Positions 50,974-60,027 of a DNA stretch of 64,000 nt are shown here, piece by piece; position 1 is the stretch's first letter, and every line of letters begins with the position of its first letter. This DNA is from Bacillota bacterium (GTDB lineage: Bacteria > Bacillota > Clostridia > Christensenellales > CAG-138), in contig JAEWCL010000004.1 in NCBI GenBank assembly GCA_023390655.1, positions 1 to 64,000 of the forward strand, read 5' to 3'. The position numbers and the translations under genes are program-made. Below the pieces are notes generated by a model, which did not search any database, had not been told where the DNA came from, and saw nothing but the letters and a program-made list of their open reading frames with translations.

Positions 50974-52980
50974 ATGTCCCAGTCCGATTCCCTGTTAGAG
51001 GTCTATATTTTTGAAAACCTCCAGTTGCTGGATCAATTGGAAACACATATGCTCAGCGCGGAAAAGGCGGAGCGCTTTACAGAGGCGCAGGTAGACGCCA
51101 TATTCCGCATCCTGCATACCGTAAAAGGCTCGAGCGGTATGATGAGCTTTGACGGGCTTGCGCACCTGTCCCATGCGATGGAAGATCTGTTTTCCTTTAT
51201 CCGGGACAACAAGGCAAAAGCATATGACCACCGCAAAGTATGCGACCTGGTCTTTGCCGCGCAGGATTTTTTAAAGAGCGAGATCGAGCGCCTGCAGGAC
51301 GGCATCCTTCCGGATAAGGACCCCAAGGCGCTGCTCGAGGAAATTGCGCAGTACCATCAGCAGCTCAAAAGCGGCAATCCTGCACCTTCTGCCGACGCCG
51401 CGCCTGCTGCGGCGAAAACGGAACCTGTCCCCGCCGCTCCGGCACAGGCGGAGGCGTCTCCCGGCGCAAAGCGCTATGAGGCGAAAATCAGGTTTGAAAA
51501 AGACTGCAAGATGGAAAATGTGCGCGCGTTCGGCATCGTAAAGTCCGTCGAACAGCTTTGCAGTGTCATTACCACCATACCCGCGGACGTATTGCAGGAT
51601 GGCAGCGACGATTATATCGCCGAGCACGGCTTTACCCTGACGATGGTATCCGAGGCTTCTCTGGAACAGCTGAAAGAGCAGATTTCCTCCAATTTCTTTA
51701 TCGCAAAGCTGGAACTAAATGAGCTTGCGCAGGCGGCGGACGCCGCAGCGGCAAAGCAGGCGGAGAAAGCGGAAGCTACTGCACAGGCGGCGGAGCTTTC
51801 TTCGGCGCACCAGAAGCAAAACTATATGAGTGTGCGTTTGGAGAAGCTCGATAAGCTGATGGATCTGGTGGGCGAGATCGTCATTTCCGAATCCACCGTT
51901 ACAAAGAATCCCGAGGTGACCTCGCTTCGCATCGATTCGTTTGAAAAGGCGGCGCGCCATTTAAGAAAGCTGACGGACGAGCTGCAGGATACCGTCATGT
52001 CCATCCGCATGATCCCCATCTCCGCCACATTCCACCGTCTGGAGCGCATCCTCCGGGATATCTGCAAAAAGACGGACAAACAGGCGGAACTTATGATCAG
52101 CGGCGAAGACACCGAAATGGACAAGAGCGTGATCGACAACCTTGGCGATCCGCTCATGCACATCATCAGAAACTCCATCGACCACGGTATTGAAGAGCCT
52201 GCCGTACGCCTGAAAAAGGGCAAACCCGCTGCGGGCCGGATTACGGTGGACGCGCGCAACAACGGCGGGGAAGTCCTGATTGTGGTTTCCGACGACGGAC
52301 GCGGCCTTGACCGTGAAAAGATTCTCAAAAAAGGCATCGAAGCCGGCCTTGTGAAGAAGCCGGAAAATGAGATGACGGATAAAGAAATTTATTCACTCAT
52401 ATTCGCGGCGGGCTTCTCCACCAATCAGGTGGTGACGGAATTTTCCGGGCGCGGCGTAGGGATGGACGTTGTGCAGCGCAATGTGGAAAAAATGGGCGGT
52501 TCCATATCTGTTGACAGTGTGCCTGACCGCGGCATGAGCGTCCAGTTCCGCATTCCGCTCACACTTGCCATCATCACCGGCATGCAGGTTTCAGTCGCGG
52601 GCTCCATATTTATACTGCCGCTGTTAAGCATCACAAAATCCTTCAAGCCCTCTCCGGGCGAGGTATTTAATGATCCTGACGGCAACGAGATGATCCTCAT
52701 CCGTGGGAAGTGCTACCCTGTCGTGCGCCTGCACCGCCTATTCAACATTGAAGGCGCAAAGACCCGGCCCGAAGACGGCATACTGGTGTTGCTTGAAGGG
52801 GATCAGCACAGCTACTGCCTGTTTGTTGACAGCCTGATTGGCGAGCAGCAGACAGTGATCAAGCCTCTCCCTCCCTATATTACGCGCTCCCTCGGGTGGC
52901 AGCACGGCATTGCGGGCTGTACCATTCTTGGAGACGGCAGCGTCAGCCTGATTCTTGACGTAAACGGCCTTTTGGAATAA
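50974..52980 (+). CDS. cheA: Chemotaxis histidine kinase CheA
   Basis: 668 residues, domains in order: HPt (His48 in LHTVKGSSG), P2 CheY/CheB-binding (about 165-245) between Ala/Pro-rich linkers, dimerisation (about 280-345), ATPase with N box HIIRNSIDHG, G1 VVSDDGRGLD and G2 FSGRGVGMDV, and CheW-like regulatory domain at the end. Central kinase of the pathway, cotranscribed with cheC, cheD and cheY. Confidence 0.97.
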   Translation: MSQSDSLLEVYIFENLQLLDQLETHMLSAEKAERFTEAQVDAIFRILHTVKGSSGMMSFDGLAHLSHAMEDLFSFIRDNKAKAYDHRKVCDLVFAAQDFLKSEIERLQDGILPDKDPKALLEEIAQYHQQLKSGNPAPSADAAPAAAKTEPVPAAPAQAEASPGAKRYEAKIRFEKDCKMENVRAFGIVKSVEQLCSVITTIPADVLQDGSDDYIAEHGFTLTMVSEASLEQLKEQISSNFFIAKLELNELAQAADAAAAKQAEKAEATAQAAELSSAHQKQNYMSVRLEKLDKLMDLVGEIVISESTVTKNPEVTSLRIDSFEKAARHLRKLTDELQDTVMSIRMIPISATFHRLERILRDICKKTDKQAELMISGEDTEMDKSVIDNLGDPLMHIIRNSIDHGIEEPAVRLKKGKPAAGRITVDARNNGGEVLIVVSDDGRGLDREKILKKGIEAGLVKKPENEMTDKEIYSLIFAAGFSTNQVVTEFSGRGVGMDVVQRNVEKMGGSISVDSVPDRGMSVQFRIPLTLAIITGMQVSVAGSIFILPLLSITKSFKPSPGEVFNDPDGNEMILIRGKCYPVVRLHRLFNIEGAKTRPEDGILVLLEGDQHSYCLFVDSLIGEQQTVIKPLPPYITRSLGWQHGIAGCTILGDGSVSLILDVNGLLE

Positions 52981-53056
52981 AATGAGAGTATATATAGCGG
53001 CATGACGGATGCATATTCTGCCTGCCGCTTTTGTTTGAACGTAAGGGAGACCGGAG

Positions 53057-54130
53057 ATGAGATATATCCCCTCAAACTGCCTGCGCGTCGGGCAGGTGCT
53101 TGCCAACAATCTGGTGTTGGACCGAAACCGGCTGTTGTTGCGCAAGGGGCTGGCGCTGACTGCATCCCAAATTCTAAAGATTCGCCAGCTGGGGTTTCAG
53201 GGCGTATATATTGACGACGACATCTCTTCGGATATTCAGATCGCCCATGTCATCAGCGACGAGCTCAAGCAGCGCGCAAAGCAGGAAGTACGCTCCATGT
53301 TCGTGGACGCTGAAACCAGCCGCGGCCGCAAGGTGCTTAGTAATACAGACCGCCTGCGCGATGTGATCTCCAATATTGTTGACGAGATCCTGCACAACCG
53401 CAACACGATGGTCAATATCGTGGATATCCGCACATACGACGATTATACGTTCAGCCACAGCATCAATGTAGCCGTGCTCTCCTGCGTGATTGGCACGGTG
53501 CTCGGTCTTTCCTACCGTGCGCTCAACAATCTGACGCTTGGCGCGCTCATGCATGACATCGGCAAGGTCTTTATCGATAAGCGCATCATCAACAAGCCCG
53601 GAAAACTGACGCCTGAGGAACTGGAGCAGGCAAAAAGGCACAGCCTCTTGGGATACAATTACCTCTGTGCAAACAAAAGCATCCCGGAAGAAGCCCGCCT
53701 GGTCGCGCTGATGCACCACGAGCAATTCTGCGGCAACGGGTATCCTTCCGGCCTCTCCGGCTCGCAAATCAATCTCTTTAGCCGCATCGTCTGCATTGCG
53801 GACGTATACGACGCGCTGGTATCCGACAGGCCCTACCGCAGGGCGATGCTGCCTTCCGATGCGGTGGAATACATCATGTGCGGGTACAATACCATGTTTG
53901 ACCCGGATATCGTCTCCGCGTTTACCAAGCGCGTTGCCCCTTATCCGGTCGGCACCTGCGTCAAGCTGAGCACCGGCGAGATCGGCGTGGTGGTCAATAA
54001 TTTTGATACCAACTGCCTGCGGCCGCGCATCCGCGTGCTTGAGGACAACAAGCCAACGGACGAGTACATCAACCTTGCGCAGGATTTCTCTAAGCTGCAT
54101 GTGACCATACTCGAGATCGTAAATATCTGA
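53057..54130 (+). CDS. HD-GYP domain protein, probable cyclic-di-GMP phosphodiesterase
   Basis: 357 residues. N-terminal domain of about 100 residues of the kind often seen before HD-GYP (LRVGQVLANNL...GVYIDDD), then an intact HD-GYP domain: His134, HD at 166-167 in MHDIGK, HHE at 220-222 and GYP at 228-230. It should hydrolyse c-di-GMP to pGpG or GMP. Being last in the cheC-cheA operon, it links second messenger level with motility. A terminator follows. Confidence 0.9.
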   Translation: MRYIPSNCLRVGQVLANNLVLDRNRLLLRKGLALTASQILKIRQLGFQGVYIDDDISSDIQIAHVISDELKQRAKQEVRSMFVDAETSRGRKVLSNTDRLRDVISNIVDEILHNRNTMVNIVDIRTYDDYTFSHSINVAVLSCVIGTVLGLSYRALNNLTLGALMHDIGKVFIDKRIINKPGKLTPEELEQAKRHSLLGYNYLCANKSIPEEARLVALMHHEQFCGNGYPSGLSGSQINLFSRIVCIADVYDALVSDRPYRRAMLPSDAVEYIMCGYNTMFDPDIVSAFTKRVAPYPVGTCVKLSTGEIGVVVNNFDTNCLRPRIRVLEDNKPTDEYINLAQDFSKLHVTILEIVNI

Positions 54131-54152
54131 TGAGATCAGCCTGTTCAAACAC

Positions 54153-54186
54153 TAAGAGGGCCGCAATTGCGGCCCTCTTATAATTT
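54153..54186 (+). terminator. Terminator of the cheC-cheA-HD-GYP operon
   Basis: A perfect 28-base palindrome (54153-54180) built on AAGAGGGCCGCAA, followed by TAATTT. It lies 23 bases after the HD-GYP stop and before the BlaI-type promoter. Confidence 0.8.
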
Positions 54187-54196
54187 GCAAATGCAC

Positions 54197-54246
54197 TTGC
54201 GGCGCAAGGTTTGTCGTGTTAAACTAGGTTCTATACGACAAACCTT
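54197..54246 (+). promoter_or_regulatory. Promoter and operator of the BlaI/M56 sensor unit
   Basis: TTGCGG (54197-54202), 17 bases, TAAACT (54220-54225). A perfect 12-base inverted repeat, AAGGTTTGTCGT (54206-54217) and ACGACAAACCTT (54235-54246), brackets the -10 box; its arms are 29 bases apart centre to centre, near three helical turns. T8 follows, so the arms could also fold as a terminator, but transcription should begin inside the repeat. Likely binding site of the BlaI-type repressor. Confidence 0.6.
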
Positions 54247-54268
54247 TTTTTTATCTGGAGGATGCATT

Positions 54269-54625
54269 ATGGACTATAAGCTGTTTGATGCGGAGCGGCG
54301 GTTTTTGAACATCATTTGGGAAACGGAGCCGGTCAACTCCACAGAGTTGAGCAAGCTTGCCCTCAAAACGCTGGGATGGAAGAAGTCGACCACCTATAAC
54401 ATGATCAGGCGGCTTTCGGAGCGCGGCTATGTCACGAACGAAAACGCGACGGTGCGTTCCTGCGTCACACAGGAAGAGGTGGCGCGCCATGAAAGCGAAG
54501 CGCTCATTGAAAAAAGCTATTCCGGCTCTGTCCCCGCCTTCCTTGCGGCATATCTAAAGGACCGGAAGCTGAGCGCCCCGGAGATCGCCGCGCTCAAGCG
54601 GATGATTGAGGAGGCGCAGGGGTAA
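54269..54625 (+). CDS. BlaI/MecI/CopY family transcriptional repressor
   Basis: 118 residues: winged helix (FLNIIWETEPVNSTELS, KKSTTYNMIRRLSERGYV) and a dimerising helix with the protease-sensitive region near 75-85. Released from DNA when the partner membrane peptidase is activated. ATG 54269 follows GGAGG; the open frame upstream is rejected. Its stop overlaps the start of the sensor gene (TAATG). Confidence 0.92.
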   Translation: MDYKLFDAERRFLNIIWETEPVNSTELSKLALKTLGWKKSTTYNMIRRLSERGYVTNENATVRSCVTQEEVARHESEALIEKSYSGSVPAFLAAYLKDRKLSAPEIAALKRMIEEAQG

Positions 54626-56487
54626 TGGAACAGGTATTCCGCGTGGTATTAAACATCAGCTACACGGGCGGGCTTGTCATACTGGCTCTGCTGCTGATCC
54701 GGCTGCTCCTTAAAAAAGCGCCGAGGTGGCTCCCCTACCTGCTGTGGAGCGTGGCGTTTTTCCGGTTGCTCTGCCCGTTTTCTTTTGAAAGCGCGCTTGC
54801 GCTGCTTCCAAGCGTGGAGCCGCTGCCGCAGGAATTCTTAACCACCCGGACGCCGGAACTCCATACCGGCTTTGCGGCGCTCAACGCCTACGTCAATCCC
54901 GCTCTCACAAATAGCATGGCGCCTGCGCCATATGCCTCCGTCAACCCGGCACAGGTCCTGCTTTGGGCATTGGGCTGGGTGTGGGCGGCAGGCTTCTTTT
55001 GCATGCTCATTTATGCGTTGTATTCCATGCTGCGGTTTTCCCGCCGCATCCGGTTTGCAACGCTGGTGGAACCGGGCGTATATGAAAGCGATCAAATCGA
55101 TACCGCGTTTATTATCGGCCTTATCCGCCCCAAAGTGTACCTCCCCACAGGCTTAAGCGCCGAGGCGCGCAGGATGATCCTGCTGCATGAGCGCACGCAT
55201 ATCCGGCGGTGCGATTATCTTTGGAAGCCCCTTTCCTTTTTTGTACTGATGCTCCACTGGTTCAATCCGCTCGTATACGCATTCTATTTTTGCTTTGACC
55301 GGGATATGGAGCTTTCCTGCGATGAAGCGGTGTTAAAAAACGCCGGTGGGGACATCCGGCAGACTTACTCAACAACCTTGCTTGCCGTTTCCGCCGCGCG
55401 CGGAATGCTCGCAGCACCCCTTGCTTTTGGGGAAAGCAGCACGAAGCTGCGCATCCGCAACATCCTCCAATACCGCAAGAAAACCTTCTGGGTGGCTGTC
55501 GCAGGCGTTCTGCTTGCAGCTACGGCTGCAGCCGTGCTGCTGCTCAATCCCCTGCCCCCTTCCCTGCCGGTAAACGCCATTACCGAGGTGCCCGTTACGG
55601 AATCGGAGCGCGCGGCGCTTACTATGCTGCCGGAATCCCAGACGCCCTACCGTTACGCCTATCGTGCGGACGCTTCCATCAAAAGCATGCGCATATATGT
55701 GGAAGGCTGGCGCAAGGGCGCGTATGACGGCACATTTAGCAACACTGTCCTTCCCATTGATAGGCGGGAGGGAACGTTTGTGGTTTCCGAAATTGCAACC
55801 TATGGCGGTATCTATTCCAGCCTCCGAAATATGAGCGGACTAAGCTGGACGGTTCTAGATGAAAGCTCCGGAGAATTGACCACGTTCTCCTCTGAACTGC
55901 CGCCGGATTTTATCCCTATCGCCAGCGCGGCGTCTTTTCTTTATTATGGCGAGGAGGACGGAACCTGGCCCATTGGAGTTGACGAACCGATCCTTCTTGG
56001 CAACGTGGTGTTCGGCGAGGGCAATATCCTGCACTCCTATAACTGCCAGTACCTGATGGAGGACCCCGAGGCCATTGCCCGCCACGAGTATGTCTACCTG
56101 TTTTGGTGCGAATTCTCCGCCAGAAGCGTAGAAGAACTGACACGAGAGCCCTCTATCGTACTTGTGAAAGACGGCAAGGCAGCCCGTACCGTTGCCATTA
56201 CAGGCAATGCGGCATATGAGGAGTTGGCGCAAACCGTTGTCTGGAACCATCTGGTCCTCTCTGCCGCCTGGCCTGCCGTGGATGTGGATGCATTCGGGTA
56301 CCGCATTGAGCTCAACACCCGCATTGCGGAGGACAGCGAGACCACGACGTTCTACATCTTTGTACAGGACGGCAGGCCCTGCATACAGGCAGGCCGGAAC
56401 GGCATGTGGACATCCATGCCCAAAGACCTCTATGCGCAGCTCCATGCCGTTGCCGCAGGCGAACCTTTGACTACGCCCGCGCCTTAA
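54625..56487 (+). CDS. BlaR1-like M56 metallopeptidase sensor with unknown sensor domain
   Basis: 620 residues. N-terminal membrane segments (about 10-55 and 110-135), zinc-peptidase motif HERTH at 188-192 with FYFCFDRDMELSCDEAVL further on, another membrane segment near 290-310, then about 300 extracellular residues. True BlaR1 ends in a penicillin-binding domain with SxxK; I see none here. The external domain has no motif I know, so the signal is probably not a beta-lactam. Coupled to the repressor gene. Confidence 0.85.
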   Translation: MEQVFRVVLNISYTGGLVILALLLIRLLLKKAPRWLPYLLWSVAFFRLLCPFSFESALALLPSVEPLPQEFLTTRTPELHTGFAALNAYVNPALTNSMAPAPYASVNPAQVLLWALGWVWAAGFFCMLIYALYSMLRFSRRIRFATLVEPGVYESDQIDTAFIIGLIRPKVYLPTGLSAEARRMILLHERTHIRRCDYLWKPLSFFVLMLHWFNPLVYAFYFCFDRDMELSCDEAVLKNAGGDIRQTYSTTLLAVSAARGMLAAPLAFGESSTKLRIRNILQYRKKTFWVAVAGVLLAATAAAVLLLNPLPPSLPVNAITEVPVTESERAALTMLPESQTPYRYAYRADASIKSMRIYVEGWRKGAYDGTFSNTVLPIDRREGTFVVSEIATYGGIYSSLRNMSGLSWTVLDESSGELTTFSSELPPDFIPIASAASFLYYGEEDGTWPIGVDEPILLGNVVFGEGNILHSYNCQYLMEDPEAIARHEYVYLFWCEFSARSVEELTREPSIVLVKDGKAARTVAITGNAAYEELAQTVVWNHLVLSAAWPAVDVDAFGYRIELNTRIAEDSETTTFYIFVQDGRPCIQAGRNGMWTSMPKDLYAQLHAVAAGEPLTTPAP

Positions 56488-56504
56488 ACGCAATGCAGCA
56501 TAAG

Positions 56505-56534
56505 GCCCGCAGGATTTCCTGCGGGCTTTTCTTT
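56505..56534 (+). terminator. Terminator of the BlaI/M56 unit
   Basis: Stem GCCCGCAGGA/TCCTGCGGGC (56505-56514 with 56517-56526), two-base loop, then TTTTCTTT. It lies 18 bases after the sensor gene, before the convergent transporter gene. Confidence 0.85.
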
Positions 56535-56575
56535 GCGGATGCATCTTATAAACACCATGCCCGAGGAGCTGCCCC

Positions 56576-57757
56576 TTATTCCTCCACTTTGGGGATATAG
56601 CTGTGGTCTACCGTAACGACGGCATTGTATGCCGTATCCAACTTCCGGATGCCTTCTGCAATACGCGCAATAATCTCAGCATCGCTCCACGCCGCGTCAA
56701 AGGGCGCGACGACATCAAAGATCAGATTCGTATGGCTGATGCCCCATACCACACGAAAATCATGCATGCTGATCTCTATGGGAAATGCGCGGAGCAGCTC
56801 CTCCACCTGTTCCTTGAGGGCGTTGGTCCGGGCGTCGTTTGTGACCACCGGGTCTAGATGGATCACAAGCTGGATGCCATACTCCCTTAAGAAATCCCGT
56901 TCGATATTGTCGATGATATCGTGACTGAGCATGATATCCTGCTCGGCGGGGACCTCGCAGTGCACGGACGCAAAGCGCTTGCTATGCCCATAGCTGTGCA
57001 CGGTCAAATCATGCAGGCCTATAATATGCTCATAACTGCGTATCTTTTTATAAATACTGTCCACCAGATCTTTTGTGGGCGCTGTTCCCAGAAGAATGCT
57101 GCCCGTGTTTTTCACCATGCCGATGCCGCTGATAAAAATCAGCACCGCTACGGCAGCGCCCATGTACCCGTCCAGATCAAACCCCGTCAGCCTGGTAATG
57201 AGCATGGCAAGCAGCACCGCGGAAGAGGAAAGGATATCGTTTCGGCTGTCCATAGAGGTTGCAATGAGCGTCATGGAGTCCATGATCTTCCCGATCTTGC
57301 GGTAAAACAGGCACTGCCAGACCTTGATGAGAATGGAGATAAGAAGCACAAGCAGCGTGATAATCTCTACCTTTGCGGGCGCCGGATGGAGGATTTTTTG
57401 GACGGAGCTTTGTAATAGCTGCAGCCCGAAGAACAGGATGAATACCGATACGACAAGGCCTGAAATATACTCCATGCGCGCATGTCCGTAGGGATGGTCC
57501 GCATCCGCAGGCTTTCGGGAAGCCAGAAATCCCCAAAGCGTAATCACCGAGGATGCGGAATCGGAAAGGCTGTTGACCGCATCCGCAATGATGGAGACGC
57601 TCTGTGCGGCAACGCCGACCGCAATTTTCATTAAAAACAGCGCAAAGTTGGATACCACGCCCACTACGCTTGCAAAGTTGCCGTAGCGCTCGCGCTCCTG
57701 TGCGGCAGTGTCCGCGGGCCTTTTTTTGAGAAACAGTTTTAACAGCAGGTTTGTCAA
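56576..57757 (-). CDS. Cation diffusion facilitator family transporter
   Basis: 393 residues. Six membrane helices with the metal-site segments IIADAVNSLSDSASS (about 56-70), DHPYGHAR, and ATSMDSRNDILSS, followed by a long cytosolic C-domain (about 260-393), longer than in small CDF proteins. Exports Zn, Fe or Mn against protons. The start codon is TTG with AAAGGAAG six bases before it. Confidence 0.9.
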   Translation of the reverse strand: MTNLLLKLFLKKRPADTAAQERERYGNFASVVGVVSNFALFLMKIAVGVAAQSVSIIADAVNSLSDSASSVITLWGFLASRKPADADHPYGHARMEYISGLVVSVFILFFGLQLLQSSVQKILHPAPAKVEIITLLVLLISILIKVWQCLFYRKIGKIMDSMTLIATSMDSRNDILSSSAVLLAMLITRLTGFDLDGYMGAAVAVLIFISGIGMVKNTGSILLGTAPTKDLVDSIYKKIRSYEHIIGLHDLTVHSYGHSKRFASVHCEVPAEQDIMLSHDIIDNIERDFLREYGIQLVIHLDPVVTNDARTNALKEQVEELLRAFPIEISMHDFRVVWGISHTNLIFDVVAPFDAAWSDAEIIARIAEGIRKLDTAYNAVVTVDHSYIPKVEE

Positions 57758-57846
57758 AGGAAGCTTCCTTTCTCTATTCTTGCCGGGTGCCGGATTACCC
57801 TGTCATTTTGTGCGCATCTGCAAAAAACCAACCGCATATTCCGTCT

Positions 57847-57855
57847 ATTATACCA
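57847..57855 (-). promoter_or_regulatory. Extended -10 promoter of the cation transporter
   Basis: On the minus strand TGGTATAAT (57847-57855), an extended -10, about 90 bases before the TTG start. No good -35 is seen. Nothing else recognisable lies in the gap 57758-58041. Confidence 0.5.
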
Positions 57856-58041
57856 TAGGTGCACAGCGGATATAGGATAATCCGCGCGTGTACGTTTGGC
57901 CGGAAGCGAAATCTGTACGCGCGGAAAACGGGCGGTATCATAGAAGCTTATGCGTTTGCTTTTCAGGAAACGACAGTGCTATCCTCCCGGGGCAAACATA
58001 AACTAAACCAGACACGCATCAATGCGGAAGGAGCCTTGTGT

Positions 58042-58602
58042 ATGGGAGTACCAAACGACAATATCGGTTTCTTGCTGAATCAGGTGGAACTCTCCAATGT
58101 GCTGCGCAGGTATTGGTCCGATTTCGCCCACTGGACATGGACCATGTTTGTCAGCAGGCTGTTCGATTTAGAACATCTTCCTGCGCTGGAGCGCCGCCTG
58201 CTCAAAAACGCAAGCGATATCGCAAATGTGTTCCGCTCGCTCTACGGGGACGAGGTTGCGAACCGGCTGGAACGGGTACTCTCAGAGCATTATTACACCC
58301 TGATTGCCATGAGCGACGCGCTCGCTAAAGGGGATATGGAAACGGCAAACGTCTTGCATCAGCGTCTTTACCAGCAGCTTGACGAGTTTGTGGAGATCCT
58401 TGGAAACGCCAACAGCAATATCGATAAGGCAGAGCTGCGAGTATTGCTTTATGATCTCCTCTCTTTGGTCGAACAAGAAGCCGTTATGATCTTTTCCCGC
58501 CAATATGAAGAGAGCACGCAGCAGTACGATTTGGTATACGATCAGGCGATGCGCGTTGCCGATTACCTGGGTTACGCGATTATACGGCAAATACGGATAT
58601 AG
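58042..58602 (+). CDS. Hypothetical helical protein (186 residues)
   Basis: All-helical by appearance, with no membrane segment or signal: WSDFAHWTWTMFVSRLF near residue 27, VANRLERVLSEHYYTLIAMS and AMRVADYLGYAIIRQIR at the end. The alternating helices with conserved His/Tyr/Glu could form a four-helix bundle. I do not recognise the family. ATG 58042 follows AAGGAG; the frame is open 61 codons upstream but without a ribosome site. Stands alone with a terminator behind it. Confidence 0.7.
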   Translation: MGVPNDNIGFLLNQVELSNVLRRYWSDFAHWTWTMFVSRLFDLEHLPALERRLLKNASDIANVFRSLYGDEVANRLERVLSEHYYTLIAMSDALAKGDMETANVLHQRLYQQLDEFVEILGNANSNIDKAELRVLLYDLLSLVEQEAVMIFSRQYEESTQQYDLVYDQAMRVADYLGYAIIRQIRI

Positions 58603-58608
58603 CTTATA

Positions 58609-58640
58609 TAAAAAAGCCCGGCATGATGCCGGGCTTTTCT
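58609..58640. terminator. Bidirectional terminator
   Basis: Stem AAAAGCCCGGCA/TGCCGGGCTTTT (58612-58623 with 58627-58638), three-base loop. Plus-strand side runs into CTTTG, minus-strand side into TTTATAT. It serves both the 186-residue gene and the aldolase gene. Confidence 0.85.
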
Positions 58641-58656
58641 TTGCCTCTTCTTATTC

Positions 58657-59544
58657 TCAGGTAATGGACGCCTCATAGATCGCGCGTATGGATGCTTTGA
58701 GCAAAGCGTCGAATTCCGCATCCGTCTGCTGCGCCGTCAGCCCTTCTGCAAGCGCGCGGGAGAAGCTTGCGATCAGCCCGTGGTTGCGCGCAAGTTTTTC
58801 GTTTGCTTCATGCCGCGTATATCCGCCGGAGAGCGCCACAACGCGGATCACGTGCGGATCGTCCATCAAATCCTTATAGAAATCATCCTGCGTGGGTATG
58901 GAAAGCTTGAACATCACGTTTACATCGTCATGAAGCAGCTGCAACTGCCGCTTGATCTCTTCTTTCAACAGGCGTTCGGACGCTTCCTTATCTGCGCTTT
59001 TGATGTCCACTTCCGGTTCAAGGATGGGGATAAGTCCGTGGGAGGCAGTCTGCTTGCCCAGTGTAAACTGCTGTTCCACGATTGCTTTGATGCCCTTTTC
59101 ATTTGCCTCCTTGATTACGGAGCGCATTTTTGTGCCGAAGATGTTCCGTTCCACCGCCCGCTTCAATACCGCCTCCAACCCGTCAATCGGCAGCATCAGC
59201 TGTACCCCGTCCTGTACGGGGGCAAGCCCTTTGTCTACTTTCAGGAAGGGGACAATGCCTTTTTTCTTCCAGAGGAAGTCCGCCGTAAACAGGCCGTCTA
59301 TCTTGCGGTCCATAGTGTTTTCAAATAAAATTGCCCCAAGGATCTCACCGGAGGTAAACGCGGGGCTTTTAATAATGCGCGTGCGCATCTCATGCACCAG
59401 CGCAAACATTTCTTCATCGCTGTGATAGCGATCTTTGTCAATCCCATACTGCAGCAGCGCTTTCGGGGTGCTTCCGCCGCTTTGGTCCAGTGCGGCAATA
59501 AAGCCCTTGCCTGTACGCATCCGGCTGAGCTGTTCCTGTTTCAT
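58657..59544 (-). CDS. fda: Fructose-bisphosphate aldolase class I
   Basis: 295 residues, very like the Staphylococcus class I aldolase (FdA): MRTGKGFIAALDQSGGSTPKAL at the start, FTSGEILGAILFENTMDR, PFLKVDKGLAPVQDGVQLM, and VVALSGGYTRHEAN at the phosphate site. Schiff-base enzyme of glycolysis and gluconeogenesis. ATG 59544 follows AAAGGGG; the frame is open 18 codons further. Confidence 0.93.
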   Translation of the reverse strand: MKQEQLSRMRTGKGFIAALDQSGGSTPKALLQYGIDKDRYHSDEEMFALVHEMRTRIIKSPAFTSGEILGAILFENTMDRKIDGLFTADFLWKKKGIVPFLKVDKGLAPVQDGVQLMLPIDGLEAVLKRAVERNIFGTKMRSVIKEANEKGIKAIVEQQFTLGKQTASHGLIPILEPEVDIKSADKEASERLLKEEIKRQLQLLHDDVNVMFKLSIPTQDDFYKDLMDDPHVIRVVALSGGYTRHEANEKLARNHGLIASFSRALAEGLTAQQTDAEFDALLKASIRAIYEASIT

Positions 59545-59652
59545 AAAATTTGCCCCTTTCCTTTGATGCAAGGTGGTCAAAGCCGCAGGCTTTGACATAG
59601 CTCCTTACCAAAATCCCGAAAGCCCAAGGTTTCGGGAAATGGTTCTTTCTAT

Positions 59653-59680
59653 ATTATAACACTTCTGGAAAGGGTTGAAC
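59653..59680 (-). promoter_or_regulatory. Promoter of the aldolase gene
   Basis: On the minus strand extended -10 TGTTATAAT (TATAAT at 59653-59658) with GTTCAA (59675-59680) 16 bases upstream. It is about 110 bases before the aldolase start. Confidence 0.55.
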
Positions 59681-59733
59681 GCACCGCACATTCATTTTTC
59701 TTATGGAATCCTCCATTTATTTACGTCAAGGCA

Positions 59734-59760
59734 GTAAAAAAGACCCGGAACCGGGTCTTT
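59734..59760 (-). terminator. Terminator of the small minus-strand membrane gene unit
   Basis: Stem AAAGACCCGG/CCGGGTCTTT (59739-59748 with 59751-59760), two-base loop, then on the minus strand TTTTAC. It lies 34 bases after the stop at 59794, which supports that the small frames upstream are really expressed. Confidence 0.75.
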
Positions 59761-59793
59761 ATCAAAACTATCGAGAACGGCCCATTAGAAGCG

Positions 59794-60027
59794 CTAATGC
59801 TTTTCGCGTATGCTCTGCGCTTCCGTCACGTATGCATGCCGGGGGCATTGTGCTTCTTCCCCACGCTGGTTGCGCGCTCCGCGTCCGAGCACCTTCCGCT
59901 GCCGTTTCCGTTCTTGTTCTACTGCACTGCGCACATGGAGCGAGTCCAATCCCTCCGACTGACAGTAGGCGTCCAATTCATCGGTGGGCTGCAAGAATGC
60001 CGCCACCTGATATTCTTCATAAAACAT
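59794..60027 (-). CDS. Small hydrophilic open frame, second part of a possible frameshifted gene
   Basis: 77 residues: FYEEYQVAAFLQPTDELDAY, then charged with RKRQRKVLGRGARNQRG. Codon use is like neighbouring genes, and a terminator follows 34 bases downstream. ATG 60027 lies inside the end of the preceding frame, shifted by one, with AGG nine bases before it. Either it is a coupled second gene or the C-terminal part of one protein broken by a frameshift. No family recognised. Confidence 0.45.
   Translation of the reverse strand: MFYEEYQVAAFLQPTDELDAYCQSEGLDSLHVRSAVEQERKRQRKVLGRGARNQRGEEAQCPRHAYVTEAQSIREKH

Noticed and set aside
54206..54254. Inverted repeat plus T8 as a terminator before the BlaI gene
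   Set aside because: The likely -10 box is inside the loop, so the left arm would not be transcribed; an operator explains the symmetry better, though readthrough from upstream could still use it.
57859..58041. Upstream extension of the 186-residue gene
   Set aside because: No ribosome site at the early ATG, unlike AAGGAG before ATG 58042, and the extra residues look random.
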